64,000 nt of DNA from Collybia mongolica (Eukaryota > Basidiomycota > Agaricomycetes > Agaricales > Clitocybaceae): the NCBI GenBank assembly GCA_013420905.1, contig JAAXNY010000008.1, positions 2,542,001 through 2,606,000 on the forward strand, given 5' to 3'. Of this stretch, positions 48,301-60,302 are shown in pieces. Position numbers and translations under genes: made by a program. Every line of letters begins with the position of its first letter. Within the stretch, counting starts at the first letter, position 1. The notes below the pieces were generated by a model. It did not search any database. It was given only the letters and a program-made list of their open reading frames with translations, and was not told where the DNA came from.

Positions 48301-50957
48301 ATAATATGAGCAAGAGGAGGATGACACTGGTGTGACTAGCCCTACGCTTGTCGATGCTTTTCGTCAGATGTGAATTCTCTGAGATTTTGGGGTACAAGAT
48401 CAGCCCACTCCCATTTGGAAGTGGGTCCTTTACCCATGGCAGATTGGAATGTCTTGAGCTGGACGACCGTTTGAAGGTTTTTTATAGCTTTGATTGCTTC
48501 CATCAGATAGCCAGCATCAGGATTCCCATCTGCTGTCGCATGCAAGATAGCTTGAAGTAGAACCGGATATTTCTGAAGGTGCTCAGATGGTCTGTTTAAA
48601 TAATGCCTTAGGTCAAGGCGAATAGAGTCCCCAGGACGCGAAGATTGTCGTGAACATTGCTATAAAAATTATCAAACACGCAAATTAACAAACTTTCGTA
48701 AAGGCTTACTTCGATAAAGAGGCGAAATTCAGGGTTTCTGTCCATCTCCTCCCGCATCCTTTTTTCAGCCAACGGATGGTGTCCGACATAAACGGGATAT
48801 GATTCACGGAAATAAGTCGCAGCTTCAAGGAAAATATCTCCAATTCTTTGTATGACGGGCGCCTGTTCTCGTTGACGGACACACATGACTTCAAACAACC
48901 GTTTATTGCATTGCCGGAGTTCAAGAATATTTCCAAAGACGTCATCAATAAAATCCTCTAGGACATATGATGGCGAAATGACTGGGGGATTGGCTGTCCG
49001 AAGGGGTTTGATGAATACTGAATCCACCATGTCAAGGTCTTGAACATATTGTTCTTCCTTGCTTATGAGTTTATGGATAATTCTAATGTAATGGTTCAGT
49101 GATAAAAACTTAAACCTCCGCAACTGGCTCACATTTGACGATTGACCTCACTCGCCGGCAATGATTTAATCAATTCCGGTGAAGCAGTGCTGGGCCAAGC
49201 ATCTCTGACAATTCCTGATGGTGCTTCCACGGTATGAGGTAGAAGGCGAAGAAAATCTCCCTATGAGTAAAGTGTTAGTTAAATCGAAGCGTAGATGTAG
49301 TAACAGAAACCCTACCTTTCGGGGACAAGTGTTCACATAACAGGTTGGCCCTTCCCCACAACTTGGCGAGTAACACTTCGCCAAAATGGTAGTCACTCCT
49401 GTTGGTAGTTCCTCGCGTTCTGGGATAGCATCTGGACCATCTTGATCATCCAAAAACATATAAACGTCTTCGACACCATCTTGAAGCATCCTTGATCCCC
49501 ACTCGACCTCATAGAAGAAAAGTTGGCTCTGCAGGCTCCTAGCCACTTGAAGAGCTGCCCGACGGTCACCCGCAGACCCATTGTGGTTTTCCATCAGATC
49601 CCTTTGTATTTGAGAGTGGATGGCTGACTGTAAAATACAATAGCTTGAGAAATAAGCTGAGAAAAAGAACGATGCCAATGACGCACAACGATGTCTTTTC
49701 CCGTGAATGCACGAGGATAGGGGACGCTACCCTTGACGTGAGTCCCACGAGGAACGGTATCCCGTAACCGCACAGCAAGATGTGATAATAATGCAAAGTT
49801 GACAAATTGTGTTTCAGAGCCCTCGGACGCTGTATCCCAGAGTCGTTCCTCTTCAGTGGTGGGTCTCCGTTCCCAGACCTCAACATGATTATGACTCAAT
49901 TGCCTAAAGTCTTCCCAAAGACCGTCAGGATCAGATATATCGCTTGGGTTAGAATTGGGTAAGGGGTAATTGATATAGCGGTGCGATGAAGAGGAGCCCG
50001 CAACTGAGGGACCAGATGACCCGATGTGGCGTATGGTATAAACTTCCGGAACAGCCCCGAAGGTTGGAGGTAGGGGCCGCGAAGTGGGGGGAGTGTCAAT
50101 ATAGGATAGAGAATCTGATGTACGATCTATTGTGCCATCGAATGAATGTGGGTTCCCCAGACTATGGGGCGAAGGTAGTAAGTCGTCGGAATGTGTTTCT
50201 GGTCGTTCGCGTTTTGATTGTGGGAAGCTCGGCATGGAACTAGGAGTATTAGGGATGGAATATGGGCGATGGGGTGGATACTCGATGGTTGGGCCGGCAG
50301 CATCGTATATTGGATTTGGAAGGAGTTTATCCTGATTATGATACCCATATCCGGGGGGCGTCAAACCACCATCGCCCAATCCGACATGGTAGCTACTTCC
50401 CCCTGGATCCATGATATATGCATTCGTCAGGCCATCTGACGTTGTGGGATGGCCGCCATTAACACCTTGGGAATGGGGGTTTGGTGGAGGGCTTTTGGAG
50501 CTTTCAGACGGCTTCGATAGCCGAGGCGCTGGTGGTGGATGACGAGTCTCACTATTACATAGAATTATTCGTTCCATGATGATATCCCAAGAAAAGCCAA
50601 GCAACTCACTCGTTCAACGACCCCGAACCAGCCGAGGGTGGTGGTAAGGCTGGTAGAGGGCGAACCTTCGAATTCCGCACGCTTGTTGCGGATGATGGTG
50701 GATGGGCTTCTGTATAACCATCAACGGTACTTTCAAACTCATATCGAATATCTGTGAAAATAGCACGACGTACGTTGATTCGGAGCATTGGGGTAGTTGC
50801 CTCGGTGGTGTTCCTGTCCCGAGTTGGGACTGGCGAATGCAGCTAGGGAAGCACGTACTCCTCCTTCGACTGGCTCCTGCGGGTACGCTGCCCAAACCAT
50901 GTCATATAATTCGTCAAACTCCTCTATTTTGGAGGTTACAGAGTGTTTGGATGCCAT
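45358..50957 (-). CDS. ROM2: Rho guanine nucleotide exchange factor, DEP-DH-DH-PH-CNH (copy 2)
   Basis: Full-length paralogue of the gene at 21196-27098, in opposite orientation 18.3 kb away. The start is the ATG at 50957-50955 (MASKHSVTSKIEEFDELYDM), which aligns with the N-terminal acidic helix of copy 1 (DELYDMVWAAYPQE against QQLYNEVWASFADE). The disordered region differs strongly. From the DEP domain onward the two run in parallel: FALLSHLAVRLRDTVPRGTH, the cysteine motif C-x4-C-x5-C-x4-C, DH 1 (IIHKLISKEEQYVQDLD), DH 2 (VIFELIKGEMTYVRDLENIE), PH, and CNH ending at 45358. A 19-residue block, NFREAYMEYIPNYPIAAYR, is identical in both. Intron positions appear to match in most places. No stop or frameshift was seen, so both copies look functional. 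The two may have diverged in regulation through the N-terminal tail. Confidence 0.9.
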
Positions 50958-51248
50958 CGCCACTGGTCTTGACTCGTGTTTACCGTTAAAGGAGGGAAAG
51001 ACTAATCAGAGGTGGGATGGACTTTCATGCACACATGAACTCGACGGGTGCTCAGTTGAGGTGGATGATAGGAACGACAACTTGCACAGGCTCAGCAGAT
51101 GAGGCTTGTATGGGCTTTTCCATCATCATAATAATTTACATAACCATGCGAACCTGCTGATCTCCAGCTTCCATCCGGACCACAGCCTGCCGACCCTACA
51201 ACACAGCCCCCTTTCGATATTCTTCATATACGTAAGATCATTATAATT

Positions 51249-52993
51249 ATGGGAAGAAGCACTCAGCGAAATATAGTGACAAGGCTACAAATTATCGCGA
51301 CGATCATGGATGATGTGCCCATTCAGCCATCAAAAATGAAGACGTCGTCGTCGGTGCACGATGTTGATTCAAAAAAACCACCTTTTGGATCAAGGTTCGC
51401 ACCTATAGTTCACTGGCTTCACTGTCTCACAGGGCGATCGTCTGTAAGGTTTTTAATTGATGAAGCCGAAGTCTGGAGCCAAAATGCATGGGACCATGTC
51501 TCTCCTCCTGATGATCAAATTGAGGTCATTGCAGCTTCTTTATCAAAACAACGTCTTGCTCCCGTACCGGATGGCGATAAGCCTAAGTATAATGATAAAC
51601 CTTCCAGACATTGGTTTGTCAAATCTACTTAATTCTCCGCGCGGTATTGAGGAGGAGAAAAGGGACAACTTTTACAAAATGAATTCAAGCAACTTTTTTC
51701 GAAATCGGAAATGGTAAATGTGACCTGTTTCTCGTTTGACTCTGATGTTCATCTGACTTTAGGCTTCACAACGAATTCCCTGAGCTCGTAGCTGGGACAC
51801 AGTCTGAGGTTTATTTGATGTTGCAGCATTGAAGGGCTGGTGCTGAACCTGTTCAGGCAGGACCAATGTCTATTACGGAGGTCGGCTGTGGTGAGGCCAG
51901 ATACAGTCATTCAAGTTATGTCCCATTGACACTCCAGCAGGAGCTGGTAATTCCGTATTTCCACTGCTAGAGGCCAACAAAAACCCACATCTCACGCTGA
52001 GAGCATACGACTACTCTACTCACGCTGTTAAACTCATTCAAGTCAGTATGCACTCCGAGAATGTTTTTCGTCATTTCATCTACTACCGCAGAATAACCCA
52101 CTTTACCTTGCCCCACCAATGGGGGCCATCCAGGCGTCTGTATGGGATATGACTTCAGCTGATGGGCTACCTCCGGATCTGGAGCCAGAAAGTATCGACA
52201 TCGTCATACTTGTATTTGTGATAAGCGCTCTCCACCCTGATGAGTGGGGGCGAGCCATTACCAACGTCCACAAGGTTAGTTCCTTCCTACGCTCTGATTC
52301 GTACGATCAACACATATAGCTTCGTTACAGATGCTGAAGCCAGGGGGACTTGTGGTGTTTCGTGATTACGGGCGACATGATCTAACACAGTTGCGCTTCA
52401 AAGCGGGCCGCCTTTTAGGGGAGAACTTCTACATTCGTGGGGATAAGACACGTGTTTACTTTTTCGAGCTAGGTAACTCAATTTGCATATTGTTCATTAG
52501 AGCGGCCTTTGACCTGCCATCAGATGAGCTGGCACTATTGTTCACCGGGTCCAAGGTCTCTCCTACCCAGGAACTTGAAACCACCGACGAGACCGAGTTA
52601 ATCGATGGCGATGATGAAAGGGATTGGGGGCGCGAAGCGCCAACGTCTTCTCCGGACGGGCAACGTGTGTTGACATTGCAAGAAGATCTATCAGCTATAG
52701 GGTATCCCCTTAACTCCTCTCTGGCGCTGAGGCCAAGTGGATCTCCGCTTCCAGGCTCAGTGATGCTGAATCCCAGGTCGGCATCGAACACGTGGATACA
52801 CCCCAACTTACTTTCTCCATTGCCTGACTCCCTACCTCACCCGCTCTTCAAAGTTGAACAATTGGGCGTAGATCGGCGGCTGCTTGTCAATAGAAAACGT
52901 CAACTAAAAATGTATCGTGTTTGGATGCAGGGTAAGTTCCGAAAGGTACGAATATCAGTTGCGTATGTGCCACAATGTCCTCACGAGTTATGA
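51249..52993 (+). CDS. TRM140: tRNA (cytosine-32 N3) methyltransferase, TRM140/METTL2 type
   Basis: SAM-dependent enzyme that makes 3-methylcytidine in the tRNA anticodon loop. The start is the ATG at 51249. A family block FGSRF then [16 protein letters not shown] is restored when the intron ending near 51450 is removed. [16 protein letters not shown] leads into the SAM-binding fold: SITEVGCG and, after an intron, [15 protein letters not shown]; then [13 protein letters not shown], then [38 protein letters not shown] and [16 protein letters not shown] complete the catalytic core. A family-unusual insert of about 100 acidic/Ser-rich residues (52560-52830) precedes the conserved C-terminal helix [20 protein letters not shown] and [11 protein letters not shown]. 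The last few residues are uncertain because a GT donor-like site follows KFRK. At least six introns. Confidence 0.88.
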
Positions 52994-53110
52994 AGGACAC
53001 ATGCAGTAACTTCAAAATCAGGTCGTCTTGAATTACACGGGTTTAGATATTCATTTGGTGGTACATTATTCAAGTGCACACACACGAATCCCAATTACAT
53101 GATGATTAAA

Positions 53111-55925
53111 ACTAAAACAGGATTCTCGCGATACGCTCTCCAATGTGTTTCGGTGGGTCAATTGGGAGTTCCGTCTCCTCTACCGAGGGAATGCCCTATA
53201 TAACGAGGGTCAACGAGGTGTTTTTGAAAGTAAGTTGAAGGCTTACCGTCACGAAGTCTCTTTCTTCCGGCTTCCAAAATTGGGTGCGTTTAGTTACCTT
53301 GTAACCAACGTAAAGGACCACGAATATGGGGATATTGACATCTATATAAGGTTAGCTTGGTGATCAATAGGATGAAGCAATGTCATACAAGACGTGAAAA
53401 AGGCAGAAGCATTAAAGTCCCAAAATACAGCATATCCATTTACGAGGATGAAGAACATCGTCCATCCCATTCCCCAGTAAGCAACATAAGGTTGCATCGG
53501 ATTGTGATATATGTTCTTCTTGAGATCGAAACCCTGGGCCTTCATTCCCGAATCTACATTGGCGATGTGAGATACTGGTTGCAGGAATTTCCGCTAAACT
53601 CACGGAAGTACACATATGTCAGGTTTATTGAAAACCATGTGAAGAACCCCCCCGTCGCAGAAAGATTGACAAACCAGCTGTAAAGAATACGTATGTCAGA
53701 CCTATTGTCGCCGACGCCGTTCTTGACTCACCCGAACACCGTTTCAGACCCTGATGAGGCATTCATGAAGGAGAGGAAAGCTAGGCTGCCCTGCATTTTG
53801 AGGCGCTGTAAGTTCGTAGAAATATCACATAGAAGGGGTACCCACAGATGCGCAAACCGCAACAATGGGAAGCCCCTTTTTGGTGCAGTGGGCGAAAATC
53901 TTGGGAGCCTGACCCCGCAGAGCTAGTCCGTATAGAATTCTGGAGGAACAGAATAGGAAACTGTTTCCAGCAGAGAAGGCGCTAGTGAATATACCAGCGT
54001 TGATAATGTGTGGAAGGACTGTTTACTTTATGTTACGTTCGAAACTGGTGGAAGACAACTTAGGCATACCTTTTACTCCTGCACGATTAAAAGCAATGAC
54101 GAATGGAGATTGGGCCGCAGTTCCAGAGTCTGGGTTGCGAGATACACTTTGCAATTTTTTTGAGGATAGTCCATGTACACTTACCGTTAAGCAGCGCCTC
54201 ATCACTTGACGACACAAGCATTCCGATTATGAGGATCCCTAGAATCTAAAAAGTTTAGGTTGAATGTAAATGCAAAGCAGCGTATAGGTTAATAAAGTCG
54301 CACATAAAACACGAAGATCCTCCAAAAGACGCGGCGTACAGCTTTAGCAATATTATGACGAGGATTCTTGGTTTCGGAAGCGGCACTGAGGCATGATGAG
54401 GGCGATTGGTCCACCGAAGTATCAGTATTATCTGCTTACACAGCTACCAATTCCATTCCTTGGAAGGAAAATGCGGCTTGGACTAGAACACCAAGGATTC
54501 CAAGGAAGCGATCGGTGTTCACATTGCTAACAAGGCCTGCGCCTGCTACGGCACCGGGGTGTTTCCAGTACTAGATCATAATCAAACAGCTAGCCCCGGA
54601 TCAGGAAAAGATAAGAACATACCCTAAACCCAATCCTCTCCCTATCTGGACCACCGCCAAGGTCAACAACAAGTCCAGCAAGAATCAGACCAGTGATCAA
54701 ACAAACTAGGGTGTGTGAATTCAGCCCTATCCTTTCACCACTGATGTTATCTGTGACGTACTTTTGATTATGGAGAATACGAATTCGGCTGACCTCTGGA
54801 GTGAGCGTCCCACGAGATAGTCAGATCAATTATAATACTCACATTCCCCAAACCACCTTGCAAGAGGATCGATCGATGTTAGATTCAATAAGCTTTGCTG
54901 TTCGAAGTACTCACCTGACACCAAAAATGTTGATGGTTATGACTAGAACGGTTATCACCTTACATCCGGAAGTATTAGATACGTTGAGACAAATTTCGGA
55001 GGTCGTACCGCAGTATATATGGGGGCATGAGACACCTAAATTCTGCAGGTTAGCTGATAATGACAAGGTTAAAGGCGTTTGATACGTACATCTTCATCCC
55101 AGAATGTGAGTAAAATTACCGCGGCCGTGATCTCAACAGGCACAGAAATCCTAATAACGTTGAGATAGGGGGGAGAAGAGGGATATGGGGGACGCACGCG
55201 TTCGTATAAAAGTAATTCTAGGGTTATTGTCAGCAACTGTCTCGTTATCAACAATCAAAGGCACACACCCATCCAACTGCAAAGCCGAGCGAGGGGTCAA
55301 CCCACCTGCCAGCTAAGGTATCTATCAGCGAAGCTTCGCAGCTGATGGAGAGAGTTCTTCACCGAAATGAGGAAATGTTCCAGATATAGGTGCATGTGTG
55401 GTCATTTCGGCAACAGAACATAGCGACCTGGTGAACAGTTAGGTCATGGCATTAATATACTAAAACAAACTGTTGACGTACGCGTAGGCCGTGGTGCCTA
55501 CTAAAGCATATGCAATCAAAGCGCCTAGAGGTCCAGCACCTCGTAAGGCATTACCGGAACCCAGAAACAGACCTGTTCCAATCGTGCCAGCAATCTGGAT
55601 GATAATGAGACAAAGAAATGGGGATCGTTGTTGTGTGAGGAAGACTCACAGCTATCCTAGACGGGATATGAGTATAAGGGCTTGTCCAACTACTATGTTA
55701 TAGACGTACATTTGCACATGGCGTTGCTTCAAACGGCGCTGTACACGGTCAAGGTCATGGAAGTCAAGGTGATAGCTAATGGATATTAAGGTAGGTCAAG
55801 GCTAAAACTTGATACGATGCAGTGAAGAAGACTCACTCAGGGTTGGCTCGTCGTTCCCCCAACGGGGTCGGCTGCTCGTCGTGTTTCTCAACGCTATCGT
55901 AATCTTTCTTTTCAACGTCGGACAT
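53111..55925 (-). CDS. Amino-acid permease (APC/YAT family), heavily split by introns
   Basis: Plasma-membrane proton-coupled amino-acid importer. No single open frame shows it; it appears only when at least a dozen small introns are removed. The start is the ATG at 55925-55923 (MSDVEKKDYDSVEKHDEQP), followed by a cytosolic tail and IAIAGTIGTGLFLGSGNALR (first membrane segment). Then SVAEMTTHAPISGTFPHF, AGRWVDPSLGFAVGW, the tiny exon NYFYTNA, ISVPVEITAAVILLTFWDED, VITVLVITINIFGVRWFGE, GAVAGAGLVSNVNTDRFLG, SGTAAQSPFVIAFNRAGVKG, then the late segment of KAQGFDLKKNIYHNPMQPY and YWGMGWTMFFILVNGYAVFW, and the C-terminal tail GIPSVEETELPIDPP ending in a TAG at 53113-53111. The order matches fungal permeases throughout, and I saw no unavoidable stop. 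Substrate specificity cannot be read. AGATAA (56107-56112) upstream could be a nitrogen-control GATA site. Confidence 0.85.
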
Positions 55926-56405
55926 CTTTAGCGGGGGAGAGGGAAACTTGGTCTCCAATCAAGCGTCAGATGTACACTTCAAGTATTCTCGGGAAACAGC
56001 GCGTGGAGCTGTTACGTCGGAGGAAAACAACATGGCCTTAACCGGCAGAAAGGTAATGCGGTGAGAAGCTTAATGAAACCAGAGAGGCAGGCAGTTAGTT
56101 AAAATTAGATAAACCTTATGGAGATAGGGGCCTCTGAGAAATATTGAAGTGTCATTCATTTGCACCATGAAGGAGTAAAGGCACATGGCGCACGATTGCA
56201 GTTAGCCCTGAGAAGGGCATTATAGGCAGCTGTTTGGAGACCTAAAAATGCGGTAGTACACCTGGTGTGATCCTATCGTCGCATAATGCCCGCGGCATAG
56301 CTTCAACCTTCAAGTTGGATCTCTTGGGATCTAGGTTACGTACGACAAAGGCAACCTCCAAACGGCCGACCTGACAGTTAGAAAGCGATGGGTAGGAGTC
56401 ATGAA

Positions 56406-56720
56406 CTATATGGCGTAAATTGGTGTGACAACGAAGCCACCAGCATCCTGTCCTAACGTGGGGGAGTCCCCACCTTGGAGATCTATCGTACCAGGCGCGT
56501 GTTCAAAATGAGTATTTAAATAGCTGCGAGTGAATAAGTGGCGCTGGCTTTCACGAGGCAATGAAGCTGTCACGACCATCCCATTTTCGAACAGAACTGT
56601 GATAGGTTGCTGTGGCCGATGACCACGGTCCCTCCGTGGGCTTTCTATGAAGGCTTTGGCCTGGGATCGAGCCATCGTTGCGTGGGCTACAGGAGTAAGA
56701 CAGATATTTGCCTTCATCAT
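56406..56720 (-). CDS. Possible small protein, function unknown
   Basis: A 104-codon frame from tandem ATGs at 56720 and 56717 to a stop at 56406. Contains a basic stretch (FIESPRRDRGHRPQQ) followed by a beta-like segment (PITVLFENGMVVTASLP) and no membrane segment. No family recognised. It would be read divergently from GPATCH1, 308 bases from its ATG. The continuous frame extends upstream to 56876 but only from a non-ATG codon. Confidence 0.3.
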   Translation of the reverse strand: MMKANICLTPVAHATMARSQAKAFIESPRRDRGHRPQQPITVLFENGMVVTASLPRESQRHLFTRSYLNTHFEHAPGTIDLQGGDSPTLGQDAGGFVVTPIYAI

Positions 56721-57028
56721 CTTTAGGCTAATTATGACCGAAGCCGTGAGTGACACTGGCCCGGATCCAGGGGAAAGTGTATTTTGGAGATATCCTGAAA
56801 ATGTAGTGGTCCGAGATTCTCGACCTTGGCGTGAATAACAAAAAGCAAGAGTCAAATTTGGGGAAAGCGCACACACGACTCGGAGTTGTTAGGCCCACTA
56901 GCCGAGTGAACAACAGTTGTTGGGTCACGAAGGAGTTTGGGATCAAGGCTACTGGTAGACAAGGCCAAACTTGTAGAATACACATCCTCCTGTTTAATAC
57001 GGCCGTCTCATAATTAGCAATTATTGAA

Positions 57029-60000
57029 ATGAGTGGCAGTCGACTCAAGCGCAAACTCGGTGATTTGGGTGTAGATACCTCTAGCAGGAAGGCGAATGAA
57101 TCTTTCTGTCTCGTACGCTTGCAGTCATCTCAAGAAGAATGGGCTACCCTTATTCCTCATTGTCTAGATTGGGACACCCTTGCCTCCGCTTGAAAAGTCG
57201 AAGGACACAGGAGAGTTCGTGCCGCTATGGAAGCAAGATGTAGGGAATAATCGGCTAATTCGTGCATGAAGACACCTTATGTTCTCTTTAGGTTCGAGAT
57301 GAGAAGGGAAGGAGACGGCTTCATGGGGCATTCACTGGTGGTTTCTCTGCTGGATATTTCAATTCCGTCGGGTCCAAGGAAGGTAGGGTTAGAGAAAAAT
57401 TAGTATTTTCCGATAGCTGAGCTTATTCCAAGGATGGGCGCCATCGACGTTTGTCTCATCGCGCGGAGAACGAGCGAAACAGAAGGCGGCACGCCCGGAA
57501 GATTTTATGGATGAGGAGGATCTGCAAGAGTTAAAGGATAGTCGAGTATTGGTCGACACGACCGAAGAGATGGACTTTGGTGGCAGAAACCAAGCTGTAA
57601 CTGGTGACTCTGAACAGGAGTGCGTCGCATTAATGTGGATAATACTCGTCTGACATCAATGCAGCTCGATCGCCAGCGCGTTAGAGGCTTCTATGCTCCC
57701 TCCACCCACAGACTCCGCTGGCGCGCGTATCCTTAAGAAGATGGGATGGCGTCTTGGCCAAGGAATTGGCCCTCGAATCACTTTGCGACAGCGAAAGCTA
57801 CAGGACATGGAAGCCTCATTCGGTTCCCGGATCACTGGAGATGTCATAAACATCCCAGAAGACGATGAAGAAGCTTCAAAACATACGTATGCACCTAGGG
57901 ATACACGTATTCTTTTGGTCGACAGGAAGGACAATACTCATGGTTTGGGATACCAGCCAGGCATGGGGCTGAATGAAAGCCTTGGTGTTAAAAGCTCAAA
58001 TGGAGCAACGGGACCCAGACTAGCAGGTACGCATTAATCTCATGAAGTATTGTGAAATGAGTAGTTGATGCTCTTGATAGCTGGATTTGGGTTAGGTGCG
58101 CTCAATGATGCGGACGAAGATGATTTGGATGTTTATGACGGAGGCCTCAACAATAACCGACGCAGAGAAGCATATGATAATATTGAACGTGACGACGACG
58201 AGAACATCATAATAAGCGGCAGATCTGATCGTCCCAGGAAACCACAGCAGGTGAGCCATCCTCTTTGCATCGCATTGATGCCTTTTTTCACGTTCTTAAG
58301 AGGCCAGCTTCCTTTACATCTACATTTCGAGATGGCAGACCTGTTTTAGCTGGATTTATTATCGCTGATAAGCCTGTTTCTGAGGATCGATGGTGGGGGG
58401 CGCCAATTTCTTGACCAATATTGGTATTGACAAACCATAGGTTCCCTTTACCTGAAGTTCCAAAGGGTTGGACACCTGACCCCAGGAGAGTTTGGGACAA
58501 GCAGCAAAATAAGGAAAACCTCCAGGAGCCAATTCCTTCTCAGGTACATGGCAAGTGGAATTCTGGAATTTCGGCTGATGAGGTATGTCGTTTCATGTGG
58601 TGGCAGAGATTGAGCTAACAAGACCTTGTAGAGGGGTTCCATGCTAGGCGAAACTCCTCTCCCATCTGCGCCTCGGTCCGTTTTTGAGTTTATGTCACAA
58701 AAAGACCGAGAACGACTCCAGAAGGTGGCCTCACACGTTCGCCAATCTCCACAGGAAGAAACTGGTTCATCAAGTTCTATACCCCCTGCAAAATTGCCCC
58801 CGCCTTCTGACACTGTTAGGATCGCGCGGACAGAGCCTCACATCGCTCAGGCAGCCCTTCGAGGTTTCCAGCCTTTTGCGACGGACCCTACCAAACAAGC
58901 CCGGTACAAAGTTTACCTAGAATCCCAGGCAAGCCAAGATTCTTCTGCTCCCCCCCTAAAGCCCACTCCCGGTCAAAAAATCGATGAGTTCAATAAAGAA
59001 GTCGAAGACTACGCCAAGGCGGCTTTGCTTTTCAAGCCCATGTCTGGCGCGATGGCAGGGCGGTTCACGAGCGCCGCGGTCATCGACCACGGCCCGACAA
59101 TTCACGAAGGGCTGCACACGCCGTCAGCTGAGGAGATAGAAAAGAAGGAGGAAGAAGAACGGAAGAAAGCCGAAGAGAACATCAGTCCGAAGGCGCACGC
59201 CGCGAAAATGTCGATGTACGGCCCCTTGACGAGAGAAGTCAAACCTTGGCAGCCGGCGAAACTGCTGTGCAAGCGCTTCGGCGTCAAGGACCCCAATCCA
59301 ATGCCCGAAATGCCTGCTGATGTACCTCCGGCTACAGGCGCCGCAGCACCCGGTGCGGACTTCCAGCAATCGGACGCTCCAGCTTCAACAACGTCCACGA
59401 GCGCTTTTGAGTCAACGGGGGCTCAAAGAAGCGGCCCGAAAGACGTGACGAATGTGGGTCTGGGTGAAGATGATGATCAAGGCCGTGACACTCTGACATA
59501 TGAACGCCCTACGATGGATGTGTTCAAGGCCATCTTTGCAAGCGATGACGAAGATAGCGAAGACGAGGATCCGGCCAAAGACCCAGATGACGACATCGGG
59601 GACAACACTGGCCTGTTGGATCAGGCGAAGGCCGGAGAAGCTGCAGTTCCAGCGTCAATTACTGTAGCGGAAATGCCTCCTCCAGATGTGCCAGTTGACA
59701 TGGGCACCTTTAAGCCAACGTTCATACCCCGCGAAAACAAAGTCAAGAAGTCGAGGGACAAGAACAACGAGAGAAAAGATAAAAGAAAGAAAGAAAAAAA
59801 GGCTGTCCTTGTATCCTTCGAGATGGACGAGGAAGGTGGTACAGCACCCTCTGTGAAACCGTCCAAGGATCGGCCAAAGAAGAAGAAACGGAAGGACAAG
59901 GACGAAGGCGACGATGATGATGGGATGTGGGTGGAGAAGCCCGCCCCGGACGTGGTGAAAAGTCTCCCACCTGTTCGTCTACCCCCCGAGACGAAAATGA

Positions 60001-60074
60001 CACCCAACGGCGAATCTGCAGATAGCGCAGCTGCTCTACAGAGGGGCCGCAAAAGAGCTGTCGACTTTCTGTAG
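57029..60074 (+). CDS. GPATCH1: G-patch domain protein GPATCH1
   Basis: Spliceosome-associated protein that acts through its G-patch, probably by stimulating a DEAH helicase, in the nucleus. The start is the ATG at 57029 ([18 protein letters not shown]). Conserved N-terminal blocks follow over several exons: [40 protein letters not shown] and [15 protein letters not shown]. The G-patch is [20 protein letters not shown] (about 57720-57780). Later family blocks are [64 protein letters not shown], and in the last exon [15 protein letters not shown] and AGRFTSA. The C terminus is basic and Lys/Glu-rich, with several nuclear localisation-like runs, ending at 60072-60074. About six introns. The full family order is intact. 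Confidence 0.9.
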
Positions 60075-60302
60075 TGACACGTCCTTGACTTGCACTGGTT
60101 CCACGTATCCGTCTTCGATTCGTCCTGACGTTAATGTTGTATTCGTTATATTAAAATACAAAATCTGTGCGTTCTAGGTTATATCGTGCGTTCCGATAGA
60201 ACGAGAGGATTTTGAGTCAGTCAAATAAAGACGCAAGGTTGCTCAACATGTCATCCCTTCAAGCACGTACGCGCATTGATGATAACAACGCTGTTTAGGG
60301 TA

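Noticed and set aside
53342..54209. Plus-strand short frames and a possible gene after TRM140
   Set aside because: The minus strand here encodes conserved permease segments, which explains the region better.
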